A stretch of 64,000 bases of DNA from Microstegium vimineum (lineage: Eukaryota; Streptophyta; Magnoliopsida; Poales; Poaceae). Made by a program: the position numbers and the translations under genes. This document shows positions 47,791 through 60,700 of the stretch, one piece after another. The stretch covers positions 46,055,600-46,119,599 of the forward strand of contig CM039122.1 in the NCBI GenBank assembly GCA_022036555.1, in the 5' to 3' direction. Each line of letters starts with the position of its first letter. Position 1 is the first letter of the stretch. Below the pieces are notes generated by a model that saw only the letters and a program-made list of their open reading frames with translations, was not told the origin of the DNA and searched no databases.

Positions 47791-49149
47791 TGTGAATAGA
47801 GTTGACCCTCTGTTATATGTGCAGGTTTTATGGTGTTGATCTCGATTGGTGCATCAGAGACAATTCTATTGATTATGTAGGATGAGGCACCCAACTTTTC
47901 TGATTACCTTGTCATGCTGACACTATTATGGCTATATGAGGGCAAATGTCCTGCCACATTAGGCACAAAGTAGTGTATATTGTTAGAAAACATTAAAGAT
48001 CTTAGCCACAAGATCTCTAATCTAGTTGCATGAACAGTTTGAACACATTAGTGGATTGATGACTAACCATAATCTTGAGGATAGTCTGTCATCGGTGGAC
48101 CTAGTTGTAGCAGATTCGTCGGTTTGTAGAGGGGAATCCTTTTTCCACTCTATGATTCCGTCAATGAGGAAGAGGGACGGCGGTGGTTTTCTCATCACTT
48201 CAGCGCCAATAGATAGATATCAGATCTTAGGATAGGAATAGGATAGACATAAATATTACTGCAACTCTTGGAACGTTATTAGTTTCTAAGGAGTGGGAGT
48301 CGTCCTCTTATAAGCGATGCGTGAGGAAGAGTCACAATCTTGTAACGTTAGGGTGCCTCCAATTACGGCACGTAAGGGGAATTCACGGACTCCCCTTGAC
48401 TCGGTCATAAGCGTGATTAGGGCGTTGACCCATACAACCCATGGACCTGGGATCATTTATTCTAACATATATATTGCTAGTGCCTATTCCTAGACCATGT
48501 CCTGCTTTTAGTTTCTTTGTATTTCTCTTATGTTTCGTCCTTTGTGTCGTTAGCTGTTTCACACAGAACATTTTAACCCTGTTGCTGGTTCTGGGCGTGT
48601 GGTCTGTGGGTGCTAGCTGCACAGAAGCTTGTTGCCCAAGTCGAACTTGGGGATGTGTGCCTCAAATGGGTTATTGGGCGTGGCAAGTCGGTCATTGCAC
48701 TTGAGGTCTGGAGTCTGAACGGTAGTGAAGTGGTTAAGTTTGCCGATAATCGGCGGTAAGCTGCAACATGCTGTGCTGTCTTACCCTTTGCAGCCATGTC
48801 TCTTTGCTTGGTGCCATGGTACCATTTAATTAGATTGTGTCCGGTGAATGTAATGCGTCTCATTTGTGCGGCAATGTGTTTGGTACAAGCAACATGTCCA
48901 GGTTATGGGTACAGAACTGTTCACTTGTTTCTTTCATAACAAACTTTGCAGCTCGTTTTGCACCCTTTTCCTTTTTCGAGATACCATGAGGTGATCTGGT
49001 TTGAGAAATCTTGGAAGCGAGCACCTATTCTATTACTCCTATATGGCCTGGCCACATGGTTGCTAATGACCCCTTGTTTATGTGGTGTTTTTTCTACGCC
49101 TCAACACGGAATGCCTTATAATTAACAGGAATTAATAAGCTGGAGTCGC
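47791..49149. other. Intergenic sequence
   Basis: Open frames at 48026-48235 and 48441-48704 show no motif. No element ends were recognised. Confidence 0.4.
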
Positions 49150-50875
49150 GCGCTACTACAAATGCTAACAGTAGGGGCGGCTAAAGAGCCGCTGTAGGGG
49201 CGGCTGGGCCAGCCGCCCTTCCCAGGGTGTTTCTATAGTGGTACTCTCTGTAGGGGCGGTTCTCCGGCCACCCGCCCCTTAGTGATTTATGTAGGGGCGG
49301 CTGGTGTTTTCAACCGCTCCTGTAGTGACTTCTATAGGGGCGGCTGGTGTTTCCAACCGCCCCTACTGTTATTTACTGTAAGGGCGGTTGTTTCATCAGC
49401 CGCCCCTACTGTATGTACCTATAAGGGCGGTTCTTGAAAGAACCACCTCTACAGTGAATTTTGTGACAAAAATAAATAAATAATTCAAATTCAAATCTGA
49501 CCATATATATATATAATTAAAATTCAAATCTCCAACACATATATACATCCACAAACACAAGACCATTATTTAGAACATCATCACAAAGTCATAATTCACA
49601 ATCCATCATTACAACATAGTCCACGAGTCCATCATTACAACATATAGTTAATTAAGAAATCCACAAGTCCACATGTGAAAGTAATAAACAGATCCATCAT
49701 TATAACTTTTGCAATATATATAGCAAAACAGCTAACGGCTATTGCAGCTAACAGCTAACAGCTTTTGCAACTATCAGCTAACAGCTTTTGCAATAACTAG
49801 AAGTTGCAGCTAATAGCTTTTGCAACTAAATTAAAGTAATGACCAAGCCAACTGGACAGGCGACACCAATATATATAGCCTTTTGATTCCTGATTTTAAT
49901 TTGGTCGCTCACTGTCCCCTGTTCAGATTTTGTATCATCTTTTCAGGTTTCAAGTTCAATCCCCTACATAGTAAACTAATAAGGCAAATTACAAATACAT
50001 TTACCTGCAAGTCCAGCTATTATGCAGTAAAAATCTGAACATGTTTTCCAGAACTTGATCCAACAACAGAAACCAAATTTTCCTTCATCCAATGTAATTA
50101 GTGGCCAATTCAAGTTTGAGAAAGGCATGCAATGAGAATTCAGCCTTCTCTAGGTGCTGCAGCAAGAAAATGACACAAGTAATTAAGCCTAGAAAAGATC
50201 AGGTGGTAGTACAAATTTGTAGCACATATCAAAACTGAGAGTTTGACAAACGATATATGCTAATGTGATGGTTTTTCCCGTTAGAACTTTGAGAAAATTA
50301 GCTAACGCTTCTGCCAGAGATAGTTAAAGAAATACTAACTAGGAGTACAACTAATGCACCCTGGCAATGATGCAAAAATTAGCAATTGATGAGAATACAA
50401 GTACTACTTAGTCAAGCATTCATTGCAAGGTGGAAGAAGGTGGCTGCTAAGATTTCTTGTAGTGCCTCTCGACCGTTGGAGATGCTCTAAGATTTCTTGT
50501 AGTGTCTCTCAACCTTCTTTTTTCGTGGAGAAGAGTGTGTCCCAAGGTGGAAGAAGGTGGCTGCTATTATTTATTCGCGCTACATCAGGGGCGGCTGGTG
50601 ATTGAGCCGCCCCTACAGAAGGAAACAACAGGGGCGGCCAGTAACCAACCGCCCCTATAGATTGAAACAACAGGGGCGGCTGGTGATTGAACCGATCCTA
50701 CAGTTAATCCCCACTGTAGGGGCGGTTCGTGTTACAAGCTGTCCTTACAGTAACCACTACAGGGGCGGTTCAACTGCTGGGACCCGATAACACCCACCGT
50801 AAAGGCGCCCCAATCTCAGCCGTCCCTATAGTAAAAATGCTCCCGTTTCCGTAGCAAGAATGTGGCGTAGTGGCG
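49150..50875. mobile_element. Non-autonomous CACTA-like (En/Spm) transposon
   Basis: 1720 bp (49153-50872). The left end CTACTACAAATG and the right end ...GGCGTAGTG (reverse complement CACTACGCC) are near the CACTA consensus, and GCG flanks both sides (49150-49152, 50873-50875), the 3-bp TSD size of this superfamily. Both subterminal zones are packed with 'taggggcggc' words in both orientations, forming repeated short hairpins (about 49170-49450 and 50585-50830), the usual transposase-binding architecture. The AT-rich middle has no transposase. The left terminus has diverged. Confidence 0.7.
50426..50566. repeat. Direct repeats with CACTA-terminus-like motifs inside the element
   Basis: 'gatttcttgtagtg' (reverse complement CACTACAAGAAATC, a classic CACTA end) occurs at 50451 and 50491. 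The phrase 'caaggtggaagaaggtggct' flanks at 50426 and 50544. Confidence 0.75.
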
Positions 50876-53800
50876 TGCATCATCATTACATCAATTTGAT
50901 GTGTCGATTAAATTTGGCGTTGGTTCACCACGGTGCTGACATTATTTCTAGCTCTATGCAGGTACTACATGATTTCGTGTGGATTGTACATACATTAATT
51001 ATATAAATTCACCTTCCCTACTTGAGGCATGTTTGGAACCGCGTCCCTAAGAACGACGCGCGGTTGCTCGTGGCACGGAAAACACAATCGCTAGTGTATT
51101 CTCGCGATGCCTCGCAGTGGTTGTGGCTATCGCGTTCAATTTGACGCGATTATTCTGGATTCTCACGATCAGACGTCCAAAGATACGATTTTAATCTGTT
51201 CCAAACACTATGGCTTTGGCTATGACTGTGGCTATTGGGGAACCTCCTCTCGCTATGGCTTTGGCCCGGTGAGCTATTTGGTGCAAGGCAGACGACCTCT
51301 CGCTCTCTCGTGACACTCTGTTTGGCTGCAGACTGCAGTCCAGGCAACATAGACTATACTTGTCCCATGAGGCACGAGCCCCCATAACACGCCTCATGGC
51401 ACGACATTTTTGCCGGACCCGAGCACAGCACGACCCGGTTGGTGGGCCGTGTCTGGGTCGCCACCTAGACACGTGGCACGGCACGGGCACAACCCGATCT
51501 AAGAAGCGGCACGAGAGCGGTCCGATGAAGTGATTCCAATGACTTATTCAATTAAAATGAGTTGTTAAAATGACTTAGCATAACTAATAATTGAACTGTG
51601 ATATGTTAAAAATGATAAAAAATTATAAAAAACTAAAAATGATGAACACTTGTGAAAATGTTGAAGTGTTTCTCGCCCACGAGCTATGAGCCGTCATGGC
51701 ACGACAAAATTGCCCGCGAACCGTGCCTTAGGTCGGCAGCCAGACACGAAGCACGATCAGACACGGACCCGAGAAGGCACGGTACATCCCGATGGCCATC
51801 TATAGACATGGGTGGGGTCAGACATGCTATAACCGGTAGGCTTTCCTCATTTCTCCTAGCTGATTTCGCAGCAGCACCATATTTATTTGGAATGTTTTCT
51901 CGCTTCCACCATATACGAGGACACCCAGAGGTGAAATCCAAAGGAAGCACCAAATTATGCTTGGCCAATTGCCACAGGGGACAACTGAGCTACAGTAAGG
52001 TTTTAACCGAACACAGGAAAGAGCTCCTGAACTCTGAGGACCTCAATGACGACTAAGTTCTTGGTTCCATTAATACGCGAAATCTCATCGGGAAAGTAGT
52101 GAAAGCTTGTTACATGACTGGTCCTGGACCATCTATCTTTTTGAGGCAGAAACGAATTTTTTTTCATTATCCACGCTACAGGGCCTGCACGCACATGTAC
52201 AAGCACGTCGTACAGTACAGCAAACAAAATTTAAGTACTCGTACAAAGCAGTGGCACTAGTGCACTACCACCAGTCCACCACACAGTAGTATTGGTAGTA
52301 GGAGAAAAGTCCAGGAGCGCTCCGGTCCACCACACAGTAGTATCATGATGGCGATGCCCATGGCCACCCTGCGACTGCCACTTGAGCAGGTACAGGTAGC
52401 AACAGCAGCGCCGCAGCGAGACAGGAACTCTCTGAACTCCGCATTTACTACTTCCTGCCCTTGCTCAAAATTCGAGCTCAGCTACTGTAGGTCAGGCTCC
52501 TCATTGAAAGCCACTCCATGGGCCCTGGCCGTCGTCGCTCAGTCTCAGCCTCAGTTTTTTTTTCGACGAAAGAAAATTATATTATATGAAATCTGAGTAC
52601 ATCAATACGTTACAAGCACTTTGTAATACGAAAAAATACTCACGCCGTGAATAACACAACTCAAAACATAACCTTTTAATCGCTTTGTAGTGTAGATGAC
52701 CGCACGGGTAAACACTCGACAGCTAATGGCCTGAGAATAACTGCCCAACGAACGACGACCAACATTCATATAGGTGGAATTGAGGATCTTTTTCTTTTTT
52801 CTAGTGTCTTCCTTCTGCTTCTTTCTGCCACTGAAGAACGAGGAAGACGGATCTGAAAAATATTCTCCCTAGTCTTTCATCGTGGCCAGATCTAACCACT
52901 ACAAAACGAAGAAAATACCGGAGAAAATTATTTCATGGCGACGACATGATCTCCGTCTTAATGCCGCCGTCCGGAAACAAAAATCTTCATGTCGTCATGT
53001 CGATGAAGATGGTGACGCCAAAGTTGTCGTCCTTGTCTTCAACGAACCCGTCATGAAAAAGACGATTTCACTTTTCCTCTTCACCATTACCGGAGGAGAG
53101 AAGGAGAAGATAAAACTCCAAAACCAAAAACTTTGACATGGAAACCCTAACCCTAATGACTCAATCTACTATATGAGAAACTTATTAAAAACAATGGATC
53201 CCCATTCACTTCAGTCGCCGGTGAGATACCAGAGGGGAAGGGAGGGGGACCAGCGATGGTGGCCGAGGACGCGCGGCGGCGACGGCTCACGCCGGAGCAA
53301 GAGGAGAAAAAAAAGGTTTGAAGGTTTTCTCGACGTGCGTAAAGTCTTCTTCCACCTCAGCCTCAGCCCTCAGCGCCGATTTTTCACTCGCCGTCGCCGC
53401 AACGCGGTGTACTACGCCGGTACCCCAACTCAACTCGTCACCGTTCCTGTGGTGTGGACGTGTGATGCGGGCGTCTCTGCTATTGCCCACCCACCACTCC
53501 TCTTGTGCTCCGTACCCGGAGGATAAAATCAGTCGAGTCCTTACTAGAATGATCGAATGACAATTGCAGCCAAATAAAGGGTCTTTAGGTACCAATTCTG
53601 AAAATTCGGATAAAAAAAATCTTAAACCAAAAAATCCTATTTAAACAGGATAGGATTATACGGGATTTTAACACATCGTTAACGTCGATTCAGGTCACAG
53701 ACCGATAGGGGCTAGATCGCCTCACGCATCGGAGGGAGGTTTCAACGGCGAGGCCGACCAGCAAATGGACGAGACCGATTAGACACTAGTTCTCCACCTG

Positions 53801-55330
53801 ATAAACTCACGAACACCTACCGGGAAGACATGTTGAGGAGCAAGGTCATCTCGTCGAAAGATGCGCCAAACAACAAAGGGGATGGAAGAGCCTAAGGTAG
53901 AAGATAAAAATTATAGATGCGTTTTTTTTTTACGATTGGATAGATGTGATATCAATCAGCCATGATTCTCTCTCATATATATCATTTGCCAAAACTCCCA
54001 ACTTGGGTCATAACTCCCGACAGTGGAGTATCTTTTCGGGAGCATAACTCATTCATCCGAACTCCAAATTAGACGTTTCACATATGATTTTTTATCGTCC
54101 CAATGAGATAAAAAAAATCTAAAAACTACTTAACAGAACAATTTTGGTTGTCAACACACACAACAACCAAAACACATCATAGATTATTTCTATCCAATAT
54201 TCCTAGAATCCCATCCAAACATGACTTTAGTTGTGTGGTTGGAGTAGCTCCTTAAGGCCTTGCCTACAGGAAAGATCCATATCATTAAGAGCACCCGCAA
54301 TGATATAAGTTAGTTACGAACTTTAAGCCATCTTTTTCAATTTGCTAGCTTTTAATAATACCCATAATTTTTTATTAGATCTACATAACACTCTTACATG
54401 ATCTTATAATGTGCGAATGAGCCTAGGTCTTGATCAAGAGCTAGATAGCTTTTCTATCTCTTCTATTAAATATATAAAAATATTTAGAGCTATATTATGA
54501 GTAAACCACTGCATGTGTCCTAAGTTTATTGACAACTAAAATCTTACTACCTGTATCCTATAAAAAAATCGCTACGAGACTTGTGCTAGTTAAACTTTTT
54601 AAATTTTGACCATAGTTTTTAAAAAATAGTACTACATTTGATCTATCTAATGATACATATACCATAAATATTAGCAATATTATTCTACACCCTAGGTACA
54701 GTCTAAAATAATATTCTACACAAAGTAGCTAAAACTGACCACGAAATACTGAATACTACTAAGTCGTGTTAAGTCCAGCCAATAGTTCACATTAGTACCA
54801 CGTACTGAATACTAATACTGAATACCCTATGTCTAATAAAACATATAACCATGGGTTGCGTGATAGAAAAAACAGTTCATGTTTGTTCAAGTTTTTAGAG
54901 AATAATAATCATATTTAGGACTCTAAATCAATTTATTATGAAAATACACTTCTTAATTAATCTAATAATATTTATTTGATACAATAAATATTGATATTTT
55001 TATTTATAATTGGTCAAACTTAATATATTAAAATGTGACACTGTGCTAGAATTGTCAATTGTACATATCAATACCACGAAATATTGAATACTACTGAATT
55101 TTATTCAGTACAATAGAGTTTGGTATAGAATAATATTCTACACCTAGAATACATGTAAAATTGCACATGTAATATTATATTATATTTAATCATAATGTTT
55201 GATTTTTTGTAAGCGAGAATGATGCTTTTTTACTTAATGGAGAGAATATATATATATGACACATAAGTTTCGTTGTAAACTTGGCACCTACAATTAATCA
55301 TAATTGCTTTATCTTATGTCATTGCTATAT
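50876..55330. other. Intergenic transposon-rich sequence without a recognised gene
   Basis: Possible pieces: a short inverted-end element at about 51026-51213 (GGCATGTTTGGAAC at left, GTTCCAAACACTA at right); a 'gcacgacccg/ggcacggcacggg' repetitive stretch at 51360-51800 of a type abundant in grasses; a LINE-like tail on the minus strand ending in A's at about 52553-52562; Stowaway-like AT-rich sequence at about 54560-55050. Open frames at 51652-52056 and 53173-53595 have no motif. Confidence 0.4.
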
Positions 55331-55644
55331 TAAGGGTCTGTTTGATATAACTCTACTTCACTATTAATTTCATGAGCAACTCTTTAGGTGAAGCTGAGCT
55401 ATTTTAGAAAAAAATGTTTGGTAAAACAACTTCACCAACCACTTTATGCATAGATATGAGAGAGAAATTGGGGAGAAAGATATGATAAGCTACTATTTTT
55501 AGCTTCATCTCACTTCATATCTTTATGAGAAGGGAAGAAAAATAACTTCATGAGTAAAACTATTTTGAAAAGAGGTGTTTAACAAAAAAAACAACTCATA
55601 ATAGCTTCATAAAACTATTGTGAGTTGTACTAAACAACCCCTAA
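55331..55644. mobile_element. Tourist-like MITE with TAA target duplication
   Basis: 308 bp (55334-55641) flanked by TAA at 55331-55333 and 55642-55644. The ends GGGTCTGTTTGATATAACTC and, reverse complemented, GGGGTTGTTTAGTACAACTC are imperfect 20-bp inverted repeats. No ORF. This fits PIF/Harbinger-derived MITEs. Confidence 0.8.
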
Positions 55645-56019
55645 TTTTCTAACAATATACTCGTAACAACGACGATGGGATACTACAATGGTATAAGGAT
55701 AAAACCTTGTTTGGCGGGATCCTTTTACTCCCTTTACTACTTATATTGCGGCTCTACACCACAGTACTAGAGGAGGAGGAACAACGAAACATAGAAAATA
55801 AAAGGAGAGGTATAGATAGAGATGTATTAAGAAAAAAATATTAAAGCAAAAAAAGTGCATTAAAAGTAAAAAAAAGACCAATTATTTTGGGACAAAATTT
55901 AAACCAATAATGTCAAGCATTTTAGGATGGAGAGATAAGATCAACCTCCATTTCAAAACAACAAATTAGACTGTACTATTAAGGTTTGAGTTTTGGCTAC
56001 AATTTAGATTAATTCTTTT

Positions 56020-56690
56020 TAAGCACCCCCGATCGCCCCCGCGTCGCTCCACGGGGCGACTCGGGCGACTCCTCGCCGCGCTGCCGCCAAAGACCGTCAC
56101 CTACGCTCCTCCGCTCTGCCTCCGCCTGAGCCAGCCCCAGGAAGCCCGACCGGAGGCGAGGATGGCGGCGGCAGGGTTGGTTTCTTCTCCTCCTTTCTTC
56201 ATCTCTCCCCCACGACCGGATCGGGCTTCTCCACGGTTGGTGCGGCCGGTTCGGCCTGCGCCGGACGTGGATCGTCAGGCGGTGATGTGAGATGGCGGCC
56301 TGCTCGACGGTGTGGCCGATCTGGCTCGCGCCTCGATGGGCTTGGCGACGCGGACGACGACACCGTTCTCCCCACCGTTTGGTGGATGGACGGACTCGGC
56401 GGCCGGTGTAACCGCACTGGTGAAGGGTCTAGCGGCGGCGGGGCGATCTAGGTATCTCAGGCCTAGATCCGCCGGCTGTTGCCCCGTGCTGCCCCCTTCT
56501 CGGTGCGGGTGGTGCTCCGGCGATGCAGACTCGGGCGGGCGTTGCCTCGGGTTGGGCACATTTTCCCAAACGGCGGCTTGGGGGTCGATTTGGACTCCCG
56601 GGCACCGGATGGGGATACCAGTGTTGGCACCGGCCATCTCGACAAGTCGTCCAACCTGCCCTCTTACAGACCACGTCGCTCTCAGGTGGT
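56020..56690 (+). other. GC-rich segment resembling a LINE 5' UTR
   Basis: An abrupt change to about 65% GC at 56025 ('gcacccccgatcgcccccgc', 'cggggcgactcgggcgactc', 'ggaagcccgaccggaggcga') resembles the 5' leader of grass L1-type LINEs from memory. No ORF1 or RT follows, so at most it is a leader fragment. Open frames on both strands here overlap and are not called. Confidence 0.35.
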
Positions 56691-57772
56691 GTTGAAATAA
56701 GCCTTTCTCCGAACAGAACCCGGAGGCCGAGCGAAGGTTTGAACTCAGCGGACGCCGAGAGGCTTCGCTCGGTTGAACTTTCAGGTTTATTACGCGGGAA
56801 CCTTCGCATGCGTCGAAGGTCCCTTTGTCAATGATTAGATCGTGAGGTGCTGAAGGTGGGCCTTCGCGATGTTGAAGGGCCCGGCCGAGATGGCGGCGGC
56901 GGACAACTGGGGAAACGGGAAACCCTAGAGATCAGGGATCTTGTCTCTCTCATTACGTTGGGTGGTGACCCTTTTTTATAGTACACTGTTCATATTACAA
57001 TCACGATTACACAAATGCCCCCCTACCTACTCCCGAATATTCCGGGAGCCTTTCTAACAACTCCGGGGGTCTTCTAGGTAAACGGAATCAGCTGAAGTCT
57101 GCTGGGCCTTGAAGGGAGCTGATGGAGGCCCAGTTTGCTCGGCCCAACGCCTTGCCAAGGACGCCTGCTTCCGATTTGGAAAACGGGTCGGAGGTCCCGA
57201 CTGCTCGTCTCGAGACCTTCGCCCTGGCGTCTCCCGCCATGCCATCGCCTCCTTAGCAGACAGATCAGAGGTTCCAGCCGTTGTCCTGGGACCTCCGCTT
57301 CGAGTGTCTCTACCGAACGAAGACCTGGATCCTTCGTCGTGGTATCTGCGCGAACATAGAAATGTGTCTAGGATTACCTTTCTCGGTGTGATCGCGTTCT
57401 GCCGTTATGAGGTTGCCGGCCTTTGCTGTGGCCCTCATCCGCGCGTATACTGGGGTCGTTTTAGCTTCGTTGAGAGGCAAACTTTCCGACGGAGGGGGAT
57501 TTTTGCCTTGTGTTATTTTGGCCCACAGGGGACCTTTGCGACTTATGTCCCAACAGTTTCCCCCTTTGAGGGACCGACCCGACATTCGTGGGGTGCGACC
57601 CTCGAAACAGCGTGTGAGAGTCGCGAAGGTCTGTTCCTTTTGTGTGGGCCTCCCTTCCCCCTCGCGCCGCATTATGTCGGGCTTTGACTAGTTGTGGGCC
57701 GTATGCTTTATTTGATGTGACGCGACGTTTGGTCTTCTTTTGTGATGCGATTGAGGCGATGGCTCCCCCTCC
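56691..57772. other. Leader or LTR-like sequence upstream of the gypsy-type transposon gene
   Basis: A mixed GC stretch with recurrent 'cttcg/cgaag' words and open frames on both strands (such as 57109-57687), none with a motif. It may be a 5' LTR or untranslated leader of the element that continues to the right, but no LTR boundaries or partner could be seen in this window. Confidence 0.35.
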
Positions 57773-57779
57773 TATAAAA
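57773..57779 (+). promoter_or_regulatory. TATA box before the gypsy-type transposon gene
   Basis: TATAAAA in cctataaaaggagg, with a pyrimidine-rich leader and an open frame starting shortly after. It could be an LTR promoter or that of a stand-alone gene. Confidence 0.55.
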
Positions 57780-57793
57780 GGAGGGGTTGGGGT

Positions 57794-60700
57794 GTGCGGA
57801 GAACCACCACCACTTCCGTCGCTTTCACTTCTTTTTGCTTTTCAAAGCCGCCTTTGCCTTCGTTGCCTTCCCCTGATTCGGCTGTGGCTTCGTTTCGTAG
57901 ATCCTCTTCTCGGTGGTCGTCGTTTTCTGGCCCTTACTCCGCTCTAGTTGGGGTTCGTGCCGCTGGTTGGTCGAGGGTCTTCGAGGAGTGCATGCTTGCT
58001 TGTGCTGAGTCTCGGTCTTTGGAGGAAGAGTTAGATCTGGGGGCGAGTTTGAGCAGCGTCGAAGCTTCTGTTGGGGATCTGGTCGGTGCCAAGGAATTTT
58101 CTCCGATGGAAGGAAAAAACTTATGAAATTGGGGCTTCACTCATGACTCAGGGCATGATCAAGGCGCTACTCCAGGATGGTGCTTTTCCTGCCGACAAGT
58201 ATCGTCTTCCGAAGGGTGAGTCTGCTCCTGCTCCTAAGGGCAAAGAGGTGGTCGTCTTTCGTGACTTCTTTGTTTGCGGTCTTCGCAATCCTTCGTCGAT
58301 GTTTCTTCGGGATGTGTTGTTGAAATTTGAGATTCAACTACATGATCTTACTCCGAATGGCGTGCTTGCCTTGAGCCAGTTTTGCTGGGCTTGCGAGTCT
58401 TATGATGCGGAGCCGGACATAGATACTTTTTGCGCAAACTATGAGATTCAGTTCCAGCCCAAGAAGAACAAGCAGACAAAATATTTAATTCAATTTGGCA
58501 GCTGTACGTTCTTTCCTCTCCGGAAGCCCAACGAGGTGAAATCGGAGATATCCTGGTGCAAGAAAAATAAGTGGGTGGGGGAGTGGATCTGTCATTGGTT
58601 CTATGTTACTTTCCCCGCGACGGAGGATGCTGTCAACCCCTTAGTTTCTGTGCTGTGTCCGATGGCTCCGAAGACCCGGGTATCTCCGCCGAGTGAGATT
58701 TCTGAACGGCGGGCGAAGTGTGACAAGGCCTTCGTCCTGGCTTGTCATTATTCTGGAGGCCGTGATCTTGTCGAAGAGATGTGCGGCGCTGGTTACTGAC
58801 CTTTGAGTGCTACCTGGCCCAAGTTTGTTATCAAGACTGTTTCTGTTCTGATATTTGGTGGCCCTGAGGGTCTCCCTTTCCCTGTTTTTGGGAAGGAGCT
58901 CGGTGAAGTCACCTCAGAGGAGTTTAGCCGTGGTGTTGAGGCGGAGGCCGCTGTCATTGTTGGAGAGGTGACCGAGAAGGAGTTCTTAGCTCGACGATCG
59001 AGCTCTGGTACTATGCCTCGGTTGAACCATGTGTTCGAGGAGTTGGGCGTCGAGTATACCGAGAGGTCGGTTCCTGCGAAGGTTACTAAAGCCCTTCTCA
59101 GGAAGGAGGCGGAAGCCAAGGAGAAAGAGGCGGAAGCAACGGAGGTTTCTGATGCCGGTGATACTTCTAGTGCTGCCGTTAGGCGTGGGAAGGGTAAGGG
59201 TGGCCCCGCAATGGCTGATGTCGTGGCCCCTAGTTCGAGGAAGCGTGCGGCTCCGCTACTGCGGTTTCCGAAACAAAGAAGAGGAGACAAAAAAAATCTG
59301 GTCGGAAACCGGTTGCTGCGGACGCCGCGACTGTGCCTACGAAGCGCAAAGCTCTCGCTGGTAGGGTGGGGTCCCTAGCACGAAAGCTCGTCAGGCGGCC
59401 GCCACCGCGGACCTTCTTAGCTGTGAGTTTTCATCTTCCGAAGGTGGGTCTCCTATCAGTAGCTTCGGTCGTCCTGACCCTAGGGTGTTCCCTGTGTTTT
59501 CTTGGCGCTTTTATCTTGATGATGACGATAGGTTATTTGACTATCTGCCAGGCCCGACTCCAAAAGCTTCACCATCGAAAGCCGGTTCTAGGCCAACCGA
59601 GGTCGTGGCGTCGAGATCGTTGTCTCCGCCCGTTGTTGGTGAAGAGGGCTTGCCGAAGACAGCTTCGCCTCAGACTGTTTCACCTGGGTGCGCTCTGCTT
59701 GAAGCTGTAATGACCAAGGGTTTGCTTGCCATTGAGGGCACCGCACCATCTGGCGCGTCCCCTAAGGTTTCACCTTCGAAGGCTGCTACCCCTTAGGCGG
59801 TTTTTCCTGGAATTGAGTCAGTTGATGTCAGGGTGCCGAAAATCCTGCCGCTGACCATTGCTGGGGCTTCGACGGGGTCAGTTGATATGCACCCTCGGAT
59901 CATGGGTGACGGGGATGCTTTGCTGAAAGCGTTCAGCTCCCCTTCCTCCTCTGGTACCGTGGTGTCCGTTTCATCTGCTCGACACTCTAGCGATGCTCTG
60001 TCACACCCAATTTTAAGGATAAAATTGAATATGAATAACTCATGTGTGCCCAGAGATCAATCACACACACACAAGCCGACAAATCTTTAAATAGTACCAT
60101 CACTGAGTGCTTATTACATAACGAATAATATTCTTCATCAAAACAACGGAAAATAAAGATAACTCTCGCGACGAAGCTCCACTTCACAGGGAACACCGAC
60201 TGGTTGACCACTAGCCTAGTACTCCTCACGGTAGTCTTCATAGCCATCTGAAGGGGTTGAGAAAGCAAGAGTGAGCACTTAAAGTACTCAGCAAGAGTAA
60301 CATAGGGTTATGAAGCTCAAAGGCTGACACTGTCTGAACTGCGGTTGCTTTTAACTTGGTCAAGTTTTACCAACACTTAGATTTAATTATGCTTAGCCCA
60401 ATTAATAACCACATGATAAAATTAGTAAACATCATTAACAATTAATCATTAAACAACATGATCATCTACACTGTGAGTTTTCCAGACCGGTCGTAACCGT
60501 GAGCACGGCTATCATGATAGATTTACACTCTGCAGAGGTTATACACTTTACCCACAAGCCGTGTTGCCCATATGCCCGGGATAGCTAGTCCCATAACACT
60601 GCCAAGGTGAGCGGGCAGGGAACACTATGAAGTCTTTCAAAAGTCTTCCCAACATGCCGACAGACCCTACGGACCCAAGGGCAAGGGGTATGTAAAGCCC

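Noticed and set aside
56199..56834. Overlapping frames on both strands near the GC-rich segment
   Set aside because: No motif and mutual antisense overlap; better explained as GC-rich LINE-leader-like sequence.
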